Below, piece by piece: positions 54,366 to 64,000 of a stretch of 64,000 bases of DNA; within the stretch, counting starts at the first letter, position 1, and every line of letters begins with the position of its first letter. The DNA is from Adenophora triphylla var. japonica (lineage: Eukaryota; Streptophyta; Magnoliopsida; Asterales; Campanulaceae), in NCBI GenBank assembly GCA_022495995.1, contig JAFEMH010002444.1, forward strand, positions 124,001-188,000, given 5' to 3'. The notes below the pieces were generated by a model that did no database searches, had not been told where the DNA came from, and saw only the letters and a list, made by a program, of their open reading frames with translations. Made by a program: the position numbers and the translations under genes.

Positions 54366-54446
54366 TCTGTCTCGGCATTCGCCAGATCGGATCCTTTTCT
54401 ATCGACAACCCCACTCGCCTTGCAAGTGACGTTGCCGAGGGGCTTC

Positions 54447-56159
54447 TGTAAGTACCCAAATCTGGCTCATGCCTTCCGTTTAAATTTCCCGGCAATTTCG
54501 GTAAGTTTTCCGGTAATTCCCCAGGCCTTCCTAGTGTTCCGGAAACATTTCGGAACTGTTTTTAATTAATTTAGGGCTGAAGGGGATCCTTCCTAATTAA
54601 GAAACACGTTTTTCTTAATTAGGAGGAAAGATTCTAGAATTTTCCACCTTGCATGGTTCTAGAATGCTGAGTCATTGTGGATAATGTCGCACGGCTGCAT
54701 TAGCTCGCTGTCCTTAGCCGCACGGCTTCATTAGCCTTATCCAGACTGCCTATAAATAGAGCCCTCCTCTACCCATTTCAACACACACAATTGACACAAA
54801 AATCATCCACCATCACACATAATACGTAAAATACACTCCCAAGAGCTGCTGGAAGTCCAAGAAGGTGAAGAAGAAGGCCAAGAAGCCACCTCCCTCCTCC
54901 TTGAAGATCCCAAGATCAACTCCTCCTCCTAGCTCCATCCAAAGAAGAAGAGGAAGCCATTGGTAACCTCGCACACCCTAACCTTGCATCCTAATTGCTC
55001 TATGTGATTCTAATTACTCATTGCATTTCATATATTGCATATTATCTTGCTTGGGACTTGGTAGATTAAAGATCATATCTTTATACCCCCCTTCCCCTTT
55101 GCATGCATTAGACATCCTTTGTCATTAAAAATGTAGTCTTTATCCATAAAGGTGCATCCTTTGCACCTAAAACCCCCATTTTCCAATAAAAATGTCATCT
55201 TTATGCATCCTTTGCATATAAAAATACAATCTTTTTCAATAAAAATGCATCCTTTGCATAAAAATCATGTTTTCACACTCAAAATGCATACTTTGCATTA
55301 AAGAATCATTCTTTTCCATTTTCATACATCATTTATGCATTAAATACTATTTTCCAACATAAAAATGCATTCTTTACATAAAAATCTTTTCTTTGCAGAA
55401 AAGGCATCCCTTGCAACCAAAAGACATTCTTTACACTCTAAAATGCCATCTTTTCATTAAAGTGTCATTTTTTTTAATCATGCATTTACCCCTTTCCCCC
55501 ATTAGCAACCTTGGAACGGACCGGTGTAAAAGATCATATCTTTACATCGTTCCTTCCATTAAAGGTTCCATATTTCTTTAGATAGGGACAACCTTGAACC
55601 CTATATCTCCAATTATCGCTTAAGAAAGAGTATGAAGCATCTATACGAGCTCGACCGTCTTAAAGCGTAGGATTGATGGGCTAAGGACCCTCCTTTTCTA
55701 AAGAACCTCATCTTTGACTATAAAGAGAGTCATTCTCTCGATCACGCAAGTCCCGAGGTTAAAATGCGATGATCACAAGTCACAAGATGAGGACGGGATC
55801 ATAATCCCGAACACATAAATTCCAAGAAATCCCGAGCGACAACCGACAAATGGTTTGTACGTCCGGAAGACGACTTGGGACATTCCCTCCCCCTATTTTT
55901 AAACACATGCACACAAGAAAGCACGCAAGCAAGCACGATTAATGAAATCTTGGGAGACTTGCTCCGGCAAGGCACCTTGGGTGAACGACGATCCGTTCTT
56001 CCCAAGGGGTAACTTAACCTCCGAACCCAATAAAACCTTTTTTCAAAGTTTTGAGGTAATCAAAATGGCGTGGCGACTCCGTTTTTCAAATTAAACCGGA
56101 TGTCTTCAAACTCGCGTGAATTTCCAAAACAAACAAAAAATTTTGGGCACACATTCACA
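54447..56159 (+). repeat. 3' LTR of the large non-autonomous element
   Basis: A 1,713-bp copy of 42998-44709 with only scattered single-base differences (for example TTCCGTTT for TTCCGGTT near its start). The close match suggests a fairly recent insertion. Confidence 0.93.
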
Positions 56160-56988
56160 ATACCGCAATTACCCATCATAAATCTGGCAACCTCCATTAA
56201 ATCCGGCAACCACCTACCATTAAATTCGACAATCACCATAAAATCCAGTAACCACCATTAAATCGGCAACCACCAATCATAAAATTCGGCAATCACCATA
56301 AAATTCGGTAACTTTCATAAAATTCGGCAATCAATTGCGTTTATATCAAAGATTCTTAAAAAAAAAACCAAGAGAAAGTTTGTTGTGTAAAGAAGCCAAG
56401 TGCCCTAATTTGGGTTAATGTTGGTCTGATGAAGGGGGAAGAAAGAGGAGCCGAGGGTAGGGAAAGGGGAGGAAAGGCAGAAGAAGTAGTTTGGTTCGAA
56501 AGAGGAGTGAGGAAAGGGGTGGTGGGGAAAATGAACAAAAAATGTGGTGTGAATGATGGCCGGATAGATGAGATGAAGGATGGGAAGGGGAAGGAGAAGA
56601 GCGGTTGGGAAGAAAAAGGGGAAGGTTAGGTATTAAACCTTGACAATTTTATTTTTCTTTAATTTCTTTTTATTTTTAAATATGTAAAATAAATTTAGCA
56701 TTTCAAATAATTATTATTAATTTTTATTATTAATTTTCTCTGTGTGAAATGATGATATACCCATGCAAAAAAACAAATTTAATTCCTGTTAAGTTCATGT
56801 GTAAAGCACATTTCACTTAACTTAATTCCGTTAGTATTTTCATAAAAAAAAATCCTAACTGCACAACTTTGACAACTGCACAACTTTGACAACTTTGAAT
56901 ATAAAATTGACAAATTGAAATATCAAACCCCGATTAGCACACACCTCCTAAACTTTGAACCCTAAATTGTCAATTGCCCAAAATTTTA

Positions 56989-57286
56989 TTACCTCACTTT
57001 CTTCCTTTAGTCACTTTTATCTAAATAAAATTTTATCCATAATTTTTTTTAATTCAAAGTTCACATTGACTAAAAGGGAAAAGTGAATTTACCCATTCAT
57101 AAACTGACTTTTATGTTAACCATGGTTAAGTCTAAATTATACTGAGTCAGTCAGTACATTGAAATTCAAGCATTTCAATCAAACTGCTCCACCATTGCCT
57201 TTTAGCTCCGGCTCGCTCCGTTGTTTCGATGATTATAATTGTGTTACCTCGACTTACCTTTTGCTGAGGGTCGTAATGTGTCGAAC
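56989..57286. other. Spacer between the Mutator element and the LTR element
   Basis: AT-rich at first, then more balanced from about 57190 (CTCCGGCTCGCTCCG). It is the distal upstream flank of the transferase gene. No element was bounded. Confidence 0.4.
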
Positions 57287-57291
57287 TTGTG

Positions 57292-57811
57292 TGGTGTAAT
57301 ACGGGACGAAAGGCGAAGGGGCGAGTGCTCGGCCGAGGGGCTTCTTGACTCGGCCGAGGGGAAGAGAACAGAATCTGGGGTTTGGGCAGTGGTTATGCCC
57401 GGCCGAGGCAAGGCTGTTGCTCGGCCGAGGGGTTCCTGTACGGGCATCTGAAGTGATTTTGTGTCTTTTCGTTAAAAGGCATGACCTTTCGTTAATTCAT
57501 GTCTTTTGGTTAATACATTTTTGTACAGATACATGGCCTTTCATTATTTCTAGAATGTTCTTCTATTAGTATAAATAGTATGGTAGGACTTTGTAATAGA
57601 TAGACTTTTACGAATTAACAAATTGATTGCTTTGCAATTGTGTCCCTTCTCGGTAAACTTGGTCAATTTATTTTGGCTTGCAGAAGATCTCTTCGGAGTT
57701 CTTATCAAAACCCTAATTCGTGGATTCGAATTAGGTCAAGTAATCGGTAATTCGATTATTTGTCTATCCCGGTTACTTTATTAGTCCGCTGCGTTACTTC
57801 TCTTTACATCA
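57292..57811 (+). repeat. 5' LTR of the small LTR element
   Basis: It starts TGGTGTAATACGGGACG and ends TTTACATCA. A box AGTATAAATAG is at about 57568-57578. The palindrome CTCGGCCGAG occurs at 57328, 57349 and 57420, with a one-base variant at 57399. Confidence 0.92.
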
Positions 57812-57850
57812 GTTGGTATCAGAAATCGGTCGATCCTAGGGTTCTCCGAC

Positions 57851-58880
57851 GTGAAGATGACTAACAATGGAGGAAAACGTGCTACTTTCGACTGCTATGA
57901 GATTCTTTCGCGTCTCGAGATGGAGTTGGCTGAAGCTCGACGAGGAGCCAGATGTGGTTCAAAATATTGGTCTCGGAGGGTTCAAATATTAGAAGAGCGC
58001 CATTCCTATTTTTCTGAAGTTGTAAGAATTATGCGTTTACAGGAATTTTTGTGTGCGGAGGAAGATCGCAAGAACATCGAACTACTTGAAGCAAATGATC
58101 TAGATCCATTAAAAGAAGAAGTGGTTGTTCCAGTCAATTTCGCGAATCCAATCACAGAATTACAAGATAATAATTGTGAGTTCAAGGAAAAGAATATTAT
58201 TTTTGTTGATAATTTTTTTTCCATGGGGGGAGATCCTAGCATTTCTGTTCAACATTTGACGAAAACGCCACAATTTGATTTCACAAGCATAATGGTGGAA
58301 GATAATCAGCACAAGGAACCTGTTTATGATTCAAGTCCACCACCATCTGTTAAGACGAATCCCACAATTTTCTTGATACGCAAGTGGAAGCTTCCCCAAA
58401 TGGGTTTTGCATTCGGTTCACGAAAATGAGGAAAACTCCTTCGCGAAGCTGGAATTTGGAACAATTAATCAAGGTCTAGAAAAGGAGAATCCTGATATTG
58501 AAGAGGCTGTTAGCGAGATAGAAGATGATCAACAAAATAAGGAGGAAGAATTAAAGGAGGAAGAAGAAATAAGTGTTGATTGGTCTCAGCTCCCGGTCTT
58601 TGATGAAGATTTGGGTCTTGATCCTGGGAAAGATGGGGCGGACAATCGACGGATGAGTGTTATCAATGCTAGTATATTTTTATTGCAGGACGAACACACA
58701 TTATGTTGGCTTGGGCAAAAGAAACAAATTTATTCCAAATACTTGTTCCATTGGGACGGAAAAGTATTATTTTCGAGGACGAGGAAAACTTTGATTTATT
58801 CAAAATATTTATTTTTCTGGGGCGGATCTTGCCAAAAATCGGACGAGAACTCGGGGACGAGTTCTTTTGAAGAGAGGGTG
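57851..58880 (+). pseudogene. Unrecognised ORF of the small LTR element (frameshifted)
   Basis: The ORF opens 40 bp after the LTR. The first 192 codons (57857 or 57851 to 58429) are Glu/Arg-rich and helical at the start (ILSRLEMELAEARRGARCGS, RRVQILEERHSYFSEVVRIM). The acidic second part reads in another frame from 58407 (EEAVSEIEDDQQNKEEELKE, VDWSQLPVFDEDLGLDP) and then has an approximate repeat, QIYSKYLFHWDGKVLFSRTR and LIYSKYLFFWGGSC. The end, DENSGTSSFEERV, resembles the sequence often found just before the 3' LTR in plant elements. I do not recognise a family. It could be a diverged gag or a captured gene. Confidence 0.5.
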
Positions 58881-58882
58881 AA

Positions 58883-59402
58883 TGGTGTAATACGGGACGA
58901 AAGGCGAAGGGGCGAGTGCTCGGCCGAGGGGCTTCTTGACTCAGCCGAGGGGAAGAGAACAGAATCTGGGGTTTGGGCAGTGGTTATGCTCGGCCGAGGC
59001 AAGGCTGTTGCTCGGCCGAGGGGTTCCTGTACGGGCATCTGAAGTGATTTTGTGTCTTTTCGTTAAAAGGCATGACCTTTCGTTAATTCATGTCTTTTGG
59101 TTAATACATTTTTGTACAGATACATGGCCTTTCATTATTTCTAGAATGTTCTTCTATTAGTATAAATAGTATGGTAGGACTTTGTAATAGATAGACTTTT
59201 ACTAATTAACAAATTGATTGCTTTGCAATTGTGTCCATTCTCGATAAACTTGGTCAATTTATTTTGGCTTGCAGAAGATCTCTTCGGGGTTCTTATCAAA
59301 ACCCCAATTCGTAGATTCGAATTAGGTCAAGTAATCGATAATTCGATTATTTATCTATTTCGATTACTTTATTAGTCCGCTACGTTACTTCTCTTTACAT
59401 CA
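58883..59402 (+). repeat. 3' LTR of the small LTR element
   Basis: It has the same length as the 5' LTR. Most differences are C/T or G/A changes, several at CpG, including CTCAGCCGAG for one palindrome copy. Confidence 0.92.
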
Positions 59403-59613
59403 TTGTGGGACCCTCAAATTTTGGATTCGATCTCGACTAAACAAAAAACGATGGTTGAATTGAATGAATAGTTGAATACAGTAGAGCAAAAGGTTGGAGC
59501 CGAGCCGACCCATGTCCGGAATTCAACTGCTTTGTCTGGGAAAGCAAACGACCCGACCCGGAATCAAAACAAGAAAATTTCAGCATCTCTTCCTCTCTGT
59601 GTTCTTGCTGAGG

Positions 59614-59735
59614 ATGGAGTTAGAGAAGGGAGTCCAAAGATGGATAGTTAACATTTCAGAATGGAATCCATCTCCCACTCAATTCTCCTTCGCCATGTCT
59701 TTCTTACCCCTCCATGATCACTCCTCTATCACCAG
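59614..59735 (+). CDS. mtPPT: Phosphopantetheinyl transferase, exon 1
   Basis: Residues 1-40 plus two bases of an Arg codon; donor ACCAG|GTCCAT. If translation starts at 59512 this exon gains 102 bp. Confidence 0.88.
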
Positions 59736-62700
59736 GTCCATTACTTCCTAATTCCTTCATTTATTATTACTAATCAGCTATCAATATCTCTCTCTGTTTA
59801 TGCCAATAGTTTTTCAAAGATTGTGATTTTGAATAAAAAAATTGATTTGATTGATGATAGGTTTGTGAAAATTGAAGATCGAAAGAGGGCATTGGTCAGC
59901 CGGCTGCTGCAGTATGAACTTGTTCATCAAGTTCTTGGTATCCCTTTTGATCAAATTACCATTAATAGAACTCTTGAGGGTAAACCTTATTTGGTTGGTT
60001 TTTCAAAACCCTTTCCTTACTTTTTGATTTTTTTGTTTTTTACTTTGATTTGATATTATTCATCAATGGTGGAGTTGGGTATGTTTTATTTTCCCCAATT
60101 TAGGCTAGTATAGGAAGGTGAAAGAATCAAATTGATGTTACACTTTCTTGTTTATTTTAGTTTCAAACTAGTGCTAAGAAAGCATTTTCTGTTGTCATTG
60201 TGTTTGTCTTGATGGAATAAAGCAAAATGACTTACTAAACTGTATTACTAAACTGTATGCGCTTCTTCGTTATGAAGCAACAGTCAATCTATGCAATTTT
60301 CGATGCAATTTTTATCATGGGTCATTCGGAAACAGCCTCTTTGTGCTTCAATACAGGGGCAAGGCTGCGTACATCCGACCCTCCCCCCCCCTTACCCCAC
60401 CGTAGGTGGAAGCCTTTGCGGCATTGGGGTAATGTTGTTGTTGTTGTTGTTGTTGTTGTATTGTGTTTGTGACAACAGAGTAAGTGATGTTCTAATTTAG
60501 TCCCACCATCTGCAAAGCCAAATACACCCAATTAGGTGTGGCAATTTCTTACCAATGGGTATACCCATTAAAAATTTAATATGCAATGAACTGTTGTACA
60601 TTGTATCATGTACAATAGTTTAAAGTATCATATATTTAAGGGATAGCACATATTTGATAACCGAAACACCCATTTTTCCACCCCTACACCCGATGGGTCT
60701 TTGGTCCTATATGAAACATTACACTAGGTGAATTATCTGCTAAACATTATTTCTTTATTTCATTGATACGGAAAGGTAATGTCTCATAAAGGACTGAAGA
60801 CATATGGTTTTGCAAATGGTGGGATCAACTTAGAACATCTCTTATTGTTGTGCCAAACGCAATAAAAACAAAAAAGTTAAGAGAAATCATTGTTTGCTAG
60901 GGAAGTTATGACTTTTATCTTTAGTGTGAAACTAAAATAAACTAGAAACTATGTACTTTGGTACAACAAATTGGCAGTGTACACGTTTTGCTGCATTTCA
61001 TTCTCCAGCCCTAGTTCTTTCCACAAAGTTTATTCATATTATTGCGTTTGGAAAAATGTAGTGGGCTCCGTTTTTAATGGCTGAGCCACCTTATCCATGA
61101 GTTGTAACGACCCAACCCGGTCCGCTACGTAAGCACCACGTACTGCCCCACTGAACACAAACACATTGGGTTCACTTGGCTTACCACAAGCTTACCCAAA
61201 AGTCCATGGATGTTGTTATTGCCCAGTGGTAGCTTCAGCGGCGAATCAAGAAACTTTTGAGAAGGGAGTTGAGATTGGTTGGGGAAAAAATATATACTAT
61301 ATAGAAATTTGGAATAAAAAGGAGTCAAAAATGATATCTTAGAAAAAAAAATACCAAAAATAAAGGGGGACGAAATATAGAAAAACATTACTATTAATGT
61401 TTTCTTCCAAATTTTAGAAGTACTAAAAATATGGCATTTCCCAAAAGTCAAGGGGGTCAAGTGCCCCCAATCTCGTGTGTGTGGCTTCGCCACTGGGTAG
61501 CTTTGTGGGGTTATAAACAGCACTATAAACTCCCACACCTAGCCGATGTGGGATGGGGTATTATATGAGCCATCTACAATCACAAAATATTCCTTTTTCT
61601 TCCAGATATTTGTGATGGAGTATTTACATGTACAGTAAGCAGTAGGGTTTTGTTTGCATAAAAGACCGGGGATACTGGACAGGCTTAATAGTTTGAAATA
61701 AAATGCAGGACAGCCTTCAAAATACTAACTGCTACTTTTTTTTAAAATTAATATGGATATCAATTAAAATGGAGAAGGTCCTGTTAGATCATATAATAAA
61801 ACGTGGTCATTTTCATCAGTGTCGACCTCCATATAACTTGCATATCTGATCTTATATCTTGTGCTGCTGTCTATCTTTAGGAATTGAATGAAGAGAAGAT
61901 GGAATTCCCAAACTTTAATTTCAATGCCTCGCACCATGGTGACTATGTGGCTATTGCCTCTGAACCAATGTGCCTAGTGGGATTGGATGTCGTCTCTCAC
62001 TCCATTCCTGGGAAAGAAACAGTTTCGGAGTTTATTCAGAATTTCTCTTCATACTTTTCAAGTTCAGAGTGGGAAAAGATTGTCAATGCAGGGACCTCTG
62101 ATGACGTATTGGACGAATTTTACAGGTGAATTTTTTATGTATGTCCTTTAATAGGAAAGTACCCGATCACCTTTTAGGATATCATTTTAGTTATTTTTTT
62201 GTCTTCTTTATTTTCATGCTGGATTCAACTTATGCTGCTTGATTTTACTGCCAATAGATTGTGGCTTTTAAGGATTCGCAACTTTTCAGGTCTCCTTTCT
62301 TGGCAAATGCCAGTCAGAAAATTTGCTATGGTTAACAATGTATCCAAATGCTCTTCTAGCTCTTCTTTTATTCCCTTTACCTACTCCCTTTCATCAAGAG
62401 TCTCTTTTTTGAAATTTAGACTTAAACAAGGTTGAATATGATCTATCTTTGCCCCTCATATGTTAGATAAACAAGTTGGATGTATTGAAACATACTCCCT
62501 CCGTCCCGGTTTATGTTTCACATTTTACCCAAATCGGTGTCCCATTACAAGCTTTACCTTTCCTAAAGAGGCAGAATTTTGTGGGCCTCACTTGTCAATC
62601 CCACTCACTTATTCCACTCACATACTTAAATTGTGAGCCCCACTTGTCAATTCCACTCACATTACTTTTGAATATAAATAACACTTTTCTTAATATTTGT

Positions 62701-63962
62701 GCCCCAAAAAAGGGTGAAGCTTAATCCGGGACGGAGGGAGTATTCCTTTTGAGTTTAGCTTGCCGAATGGACTTTCAAATAAAGATAAACCGTTGTAAGT
62801 TTAATACTAGCACATTATGAAGTCGGGAAAATACACAAAACGATAGCATACTCTTAAAATAAGTGACCAGTAAAAGAAAAGGCAAAATCCCTAATTTGGT
62901 CTCCTAACTTTACATGTTTTTCTAATGTGGTTACCCTTACCCTTAAAAAGTTTTTTCAAATGTCATTACCCATGTAACTTGTTCCATTTTTTTCTTTTTT
63001 ATTGACTTCAATGGTGTCACTGTCGACATTCTTTATTTCACTCGTGAGACTGGGATAGACGACCAATTCCTTTGATACAGACATGTTTTCTTAAACCTCC
63101 CATTAAAACCATATTTCGATTTTCATTTGGAGAACATCAAGCTACCTGCTCCTGTCTGATCGGACCGTTTAGCCTTTGGGCACCCGAATGCTGGATCATA
63201 GATTTTCTAGTCTGAATATGGGTGAAAGAGGCCTCAATGGGTCCGCCCCTTGCACAAAATCTACCACAGAACACTGTACCCCCTTATGTTTCTGGTGGGT
63301 TGTAGTTATTGTAGTTGGTATAGGCTTCTATAAATATAAAAACTTTCCACTCTGCAAGGAGTATTATTTTTATTGACTGCTACAAATGGTAAGCTCACTT
63401 TTGGCTGATGAGTGTTGAAAACTTGGACAGATATTGGTGCCTAAAGGAAGCATTTGTCAAGGCCTTGGGGACTGGAGTAGGGGATAGATTAGATTGGGTG
63501 GAGTTTCATCACACCAACTGGACAAATATATTTGTTAAAGTTGACGGAATTGAATTGAAGGACTGGAAATTTCGGCTTTTTGACCTAAAAGATAGGCATT
63601 CGGTTAGTGTTCTCCATTACTTCACTCTAATTCTTGATACAAATTTTGCTGCCCTACTTTTCTAAGAGGAAAAAAAATATATGTATTTTTTTTGTATTTT
63701 TTATTATTAAATTTAAATTATTATTTTCAAACTGTAGGTCTCTGTTGCAAGGGGTCACCCAAGGATGGCCTGCAAGAATTACAAGAAAACATTAAGAAGG
63801 ATACAATTTGATGAAAAAGATTACAACTTGGGCCTTCATCTTCCAAACCCGGTATTTATGCTAAGGAAGGTTGAAGATCTTATTCCCACGCCCCTCTTAT
63901 CAGGGGGAGTGCCCATTGGAGTTGCCACAAAATGTGAAAGCTCGGAAGCTGAAAAAAACTAA
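59614..63962 (+). CDS. mtPPT: Sfp-type 4'-phosphopantetheinyl transferase, five exons
   Basis: Join 59614-59735, 59861-59993, 61881-62125, 63431-63602 and 63738-63962; all junctions are GT-AG, phases agree, 298 residues. It transfers the phosphopantetheine arm of coenzyme A to a conserved Ser of carrier proteins. Motifs are NASHHGDYVAIA (100-111), VGLDVV with Mg-binding D121, and W169, K172, E173 and K177 in RYWCLKEAFVKALG. FVKIEDRKRALVSRLLQYEL (41-60) and the length match plant AASDHPPT-like proteins such as Arabidopsis At3g11470, described as mitochondrial. The start at 59614 was chosen because it begins the family-like MELEKGVQRWIVNISEW. An in-frame ATG at 59512 would add 34 mostly basic and hydrophobic residues, a possible mitochondrial presequence. 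Introns 2 and 3 hold a SINE and MITEs. Confidence 0.92.
59861..59993 (+). CDS. mtPPT: Phosphopantetheinyl transferase, exon 2
   Basis: Residues 41-85, FVKIEDRKRA to NRTLEGKPYL. Acceptor GATGATAG|G and donor TTG|GTTGGT. Confidence 0.9.
60322..60462 (+). mobile_element. TS-like SINE, 5' truncated, in transferase intron 2
   Basis: GTCATTCGGAAACAGCCTCT, GGCAAGGCTGCGTACATCCG, ACCCTCC, CCCCACCGTAGGTGGAAGCC and a (TTG)n tail follow the order of the 3' half of tobacco-type TS SINEs. No tRNA-like A and B boxes are evident upstream, so the head is missing. Confidence 0.8.
61095..61580 (-). mobile_element. Possible short LTR or TRIM remnant, split by a hAT MITE
   Basis: On the minus strand the segment reads ACCCCATCCCACATCGGCTA near 61535-61555, a phrase common at plant LTR starts, and continues to GGGTTGGGTCGTTACAAC near 61108. 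The MITE at 61236-61495 interrupts it. No second LTR or duplication was found. Confidence 0.4.
61236..61495. mobile_element. hAT-type MITE in transferase intron 2
   Basis: The ends CAGCGGCGAATC and GGCTTCGCCACTG are inverted with mismatches and flanked by a perfect 8-bp duplication, ggtagctt (61228-61235 and 61496-61503). Length 260 bp. Confidence 0.85.
61881..62125 (+). CDS. mtPPT: Phosphopantetheinyl transferase, exon 3
   Basis: Residues 86-166, with SHHGDY and the Mg-binding GLDV motif. Acceptor ATCTTTAG|GAA, donor TACAG|GTGAAT. Confidence 0.92.
62495..62740. mobile_element. Stowaway MITE in transferase intron 3
   Basis: The 246-bp element has ends CTCCCTCCGTCCCGG and CCGGGACGGAGGGAG, exact inverses, with TA on both sides. 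Confidence 0.92.
63431..63602 (+). CDS. mtPPT: Phosphopantetheinyl transferase, exon 4
   Basis: Residues 167-224, starting RYWCLKEAFVKALG with the W-x-x-K-E catalytic motif. Acceptor TTGGACAG|A, donor TCG|GTTAGT. Confidence 0.92.
63738..63962 (+). CDS. mtPPT: Phosphopantetheinyl transferase, exon 5
   Basis: Residues 225-298 and the stop, VSVARGHPRM to CESSEAEKN. Acceptor AACTGTAG|GTC. The 38 bp after the stop are 3' UTR or beyond. Confidence 0.9.
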   Translation, partial: VSVARGHPRMACKNYKKTLRRIQFDEKDYNLGLHLPNPVFMLRKVEDLIPTPLLSGGVPIGVATKCESSEAEKN

Positions 63963-64000
63963 CTATAAGTGACATAAATGTAGAAGATGCTTCTTCTGGG

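Larger units (their letters stand above)
42998..56159 (+). mobile_element. Large non-autonomous Ty3-type LTR element (Tat/Ogre-like) with satellite arrays
   Basis: LTRs of 1,712 and 1,713 bp are flanked by the duplication atacc (42993-42997 and 56160-56164). A primer site TGGCGACTCTGCTGGGGA follows the 5' LTR, as in Ogre/Tat elements (possibly tRNA-Arg). The 9.7 kb interior encodes only a gag-like protein. No protease, RT, RNase H or integrase motif was found on either strand. Several tandem arrays fill the rest. Confidence 0.9.
42660..56979. mobile_element. Mutator-like element split by a 13.2 kb LTR element
   Basis: The left end GGGCAAATGACAATTTAGGG (42660) and the inverted right end GGGCAATTGACAATTTAGGG (56979) match for about 75 bp. 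The flanks aatatttta (42651-42659) and aaaatttta (56980-56988) agree at 8 of 9 bases. Without the nested LTR element, about 1.15 kb remains and no transposase is visible. Both arms share a phrase of the type CAACCACCATTAAAT. Confidence 0.85.
57292..59402 (+). mobile_element. Small non-autonomous LTR element with an unknown ORF
   Basis: Two 520-bp LTRs are flanked by the duplication ttgtg (57287-57291 and 59403-59407). The primer site TTGGTATCAGA follows the 5' LTR at 57813 (initiator-Met type). The 1,071-bp interior has no gag, protease, RT or integrase motif. About 15 base differences separate the LTRs, so the insertion is of moderate age. Confidence 0.92.

Noticed and set aside
44349..56005. 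Paired 62- and 68-codon ORFs at about 43943/55393 and 44349/55799
   Set aside because: They are equivalent positions in the two 1.7 kb LTRs, with no coding signature.
3105..59407. tRNA genes suggested by TGGTATCAGA and TGGCGACTCT phrases
   Set aside because: These are primer binding sites next to LTRs, complementary to tRNA 3' ends; no cloverleaf is present.
62873..63100. Another Mutator terminus (GGCAAAATCCCTAATTTGGT)
   Set aside because: No inverted partner or target duplication was found nearby.

Overview
The window is nuclear DNA from a flowering plant, probably a eudicot and possibly an asterid. The evidence is spliced plant genes with GT-AG introns, plant-lineage Ty3 and Copia retrotransposons, Stowaway, hAT and Mutator MITEs, and a TS-like SINE with a (TTG)n tail. 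Four host loci are recognisable. (1) Exon 1 of a dual-specificity phosphatase-like gene lies at 1212-1758 (-). (2) A second copy of the same exon lies at 20617-21163 (-). (3) A CASP-like membrane-protein gene spans 21954-30211 (-) in three exons, with a 7.5 kb intron full of transposons. (4) A complete five-exon Sfp-type 4'-phosphopantetheinyl transferase gene lies at 59614-63962 (+). One further orphan exon is possible at 795-926 (-). No tRNA, rRNA or CRISPR was seen.

Most of the rest is transposon, and most elements could be bounded exactly by matching target-site duplications (TSDs). 3105-15014 (+) is a decayed Tat-lineage Ty3 element with two RNase H domains, a hairpin-rich tandem repeat after pol, and an antisense ORF (TSD aatgt). 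15630-19439 (+) is a young gag-only Ty3 derivative with near-identical LTRs (TSD gtaga), nested in an older Stowaway at 15143-19536. 24393-29632 (+) is a broken Copia element inside the CASP-like intron (TSD ccctc). 30974-41115 (-) is a Sirevirus-type Copia with a broken envelope-like ORF (TSD atttt) and a GC-rich hAT MITE in its integrase. 41334-42622 and 42660-56979 are two neighbouring Mutator-like elements. The second is split by a 13.2 kb non-autonomous Ty3-like element at 42998-56159 (TSD atacc), which has 1.7 kb LTRs, a gag-like ORF, no pol, and a 2.16 kb array of a 48-bp repeat. 57292-59402 (+) is a small LTR element with an unrecognised acidic ORF, inserted about 210 bp upstream of the transferase start codon (TSD ttgtg).

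The host genes are unrelated in function. The transferase activates carrier proteins, probably in mitochondria. The CASP-like protein is a four-helix plasma-membrane protein. The phosphatase copies contain only the N-terminal membrane region and half of the catalytic loop. The main story is how transposons have inflated introns, separated a gene duplication and generated satellite-like arrays. The best candidates for something new are the 48-bp array with its paired-arm variants and 528-bp higher-order block, the hairpin repeats of the Tat element, and the unknown ORF of the 57-59 kb element. All domain calls come from reading motifs, without any database search.
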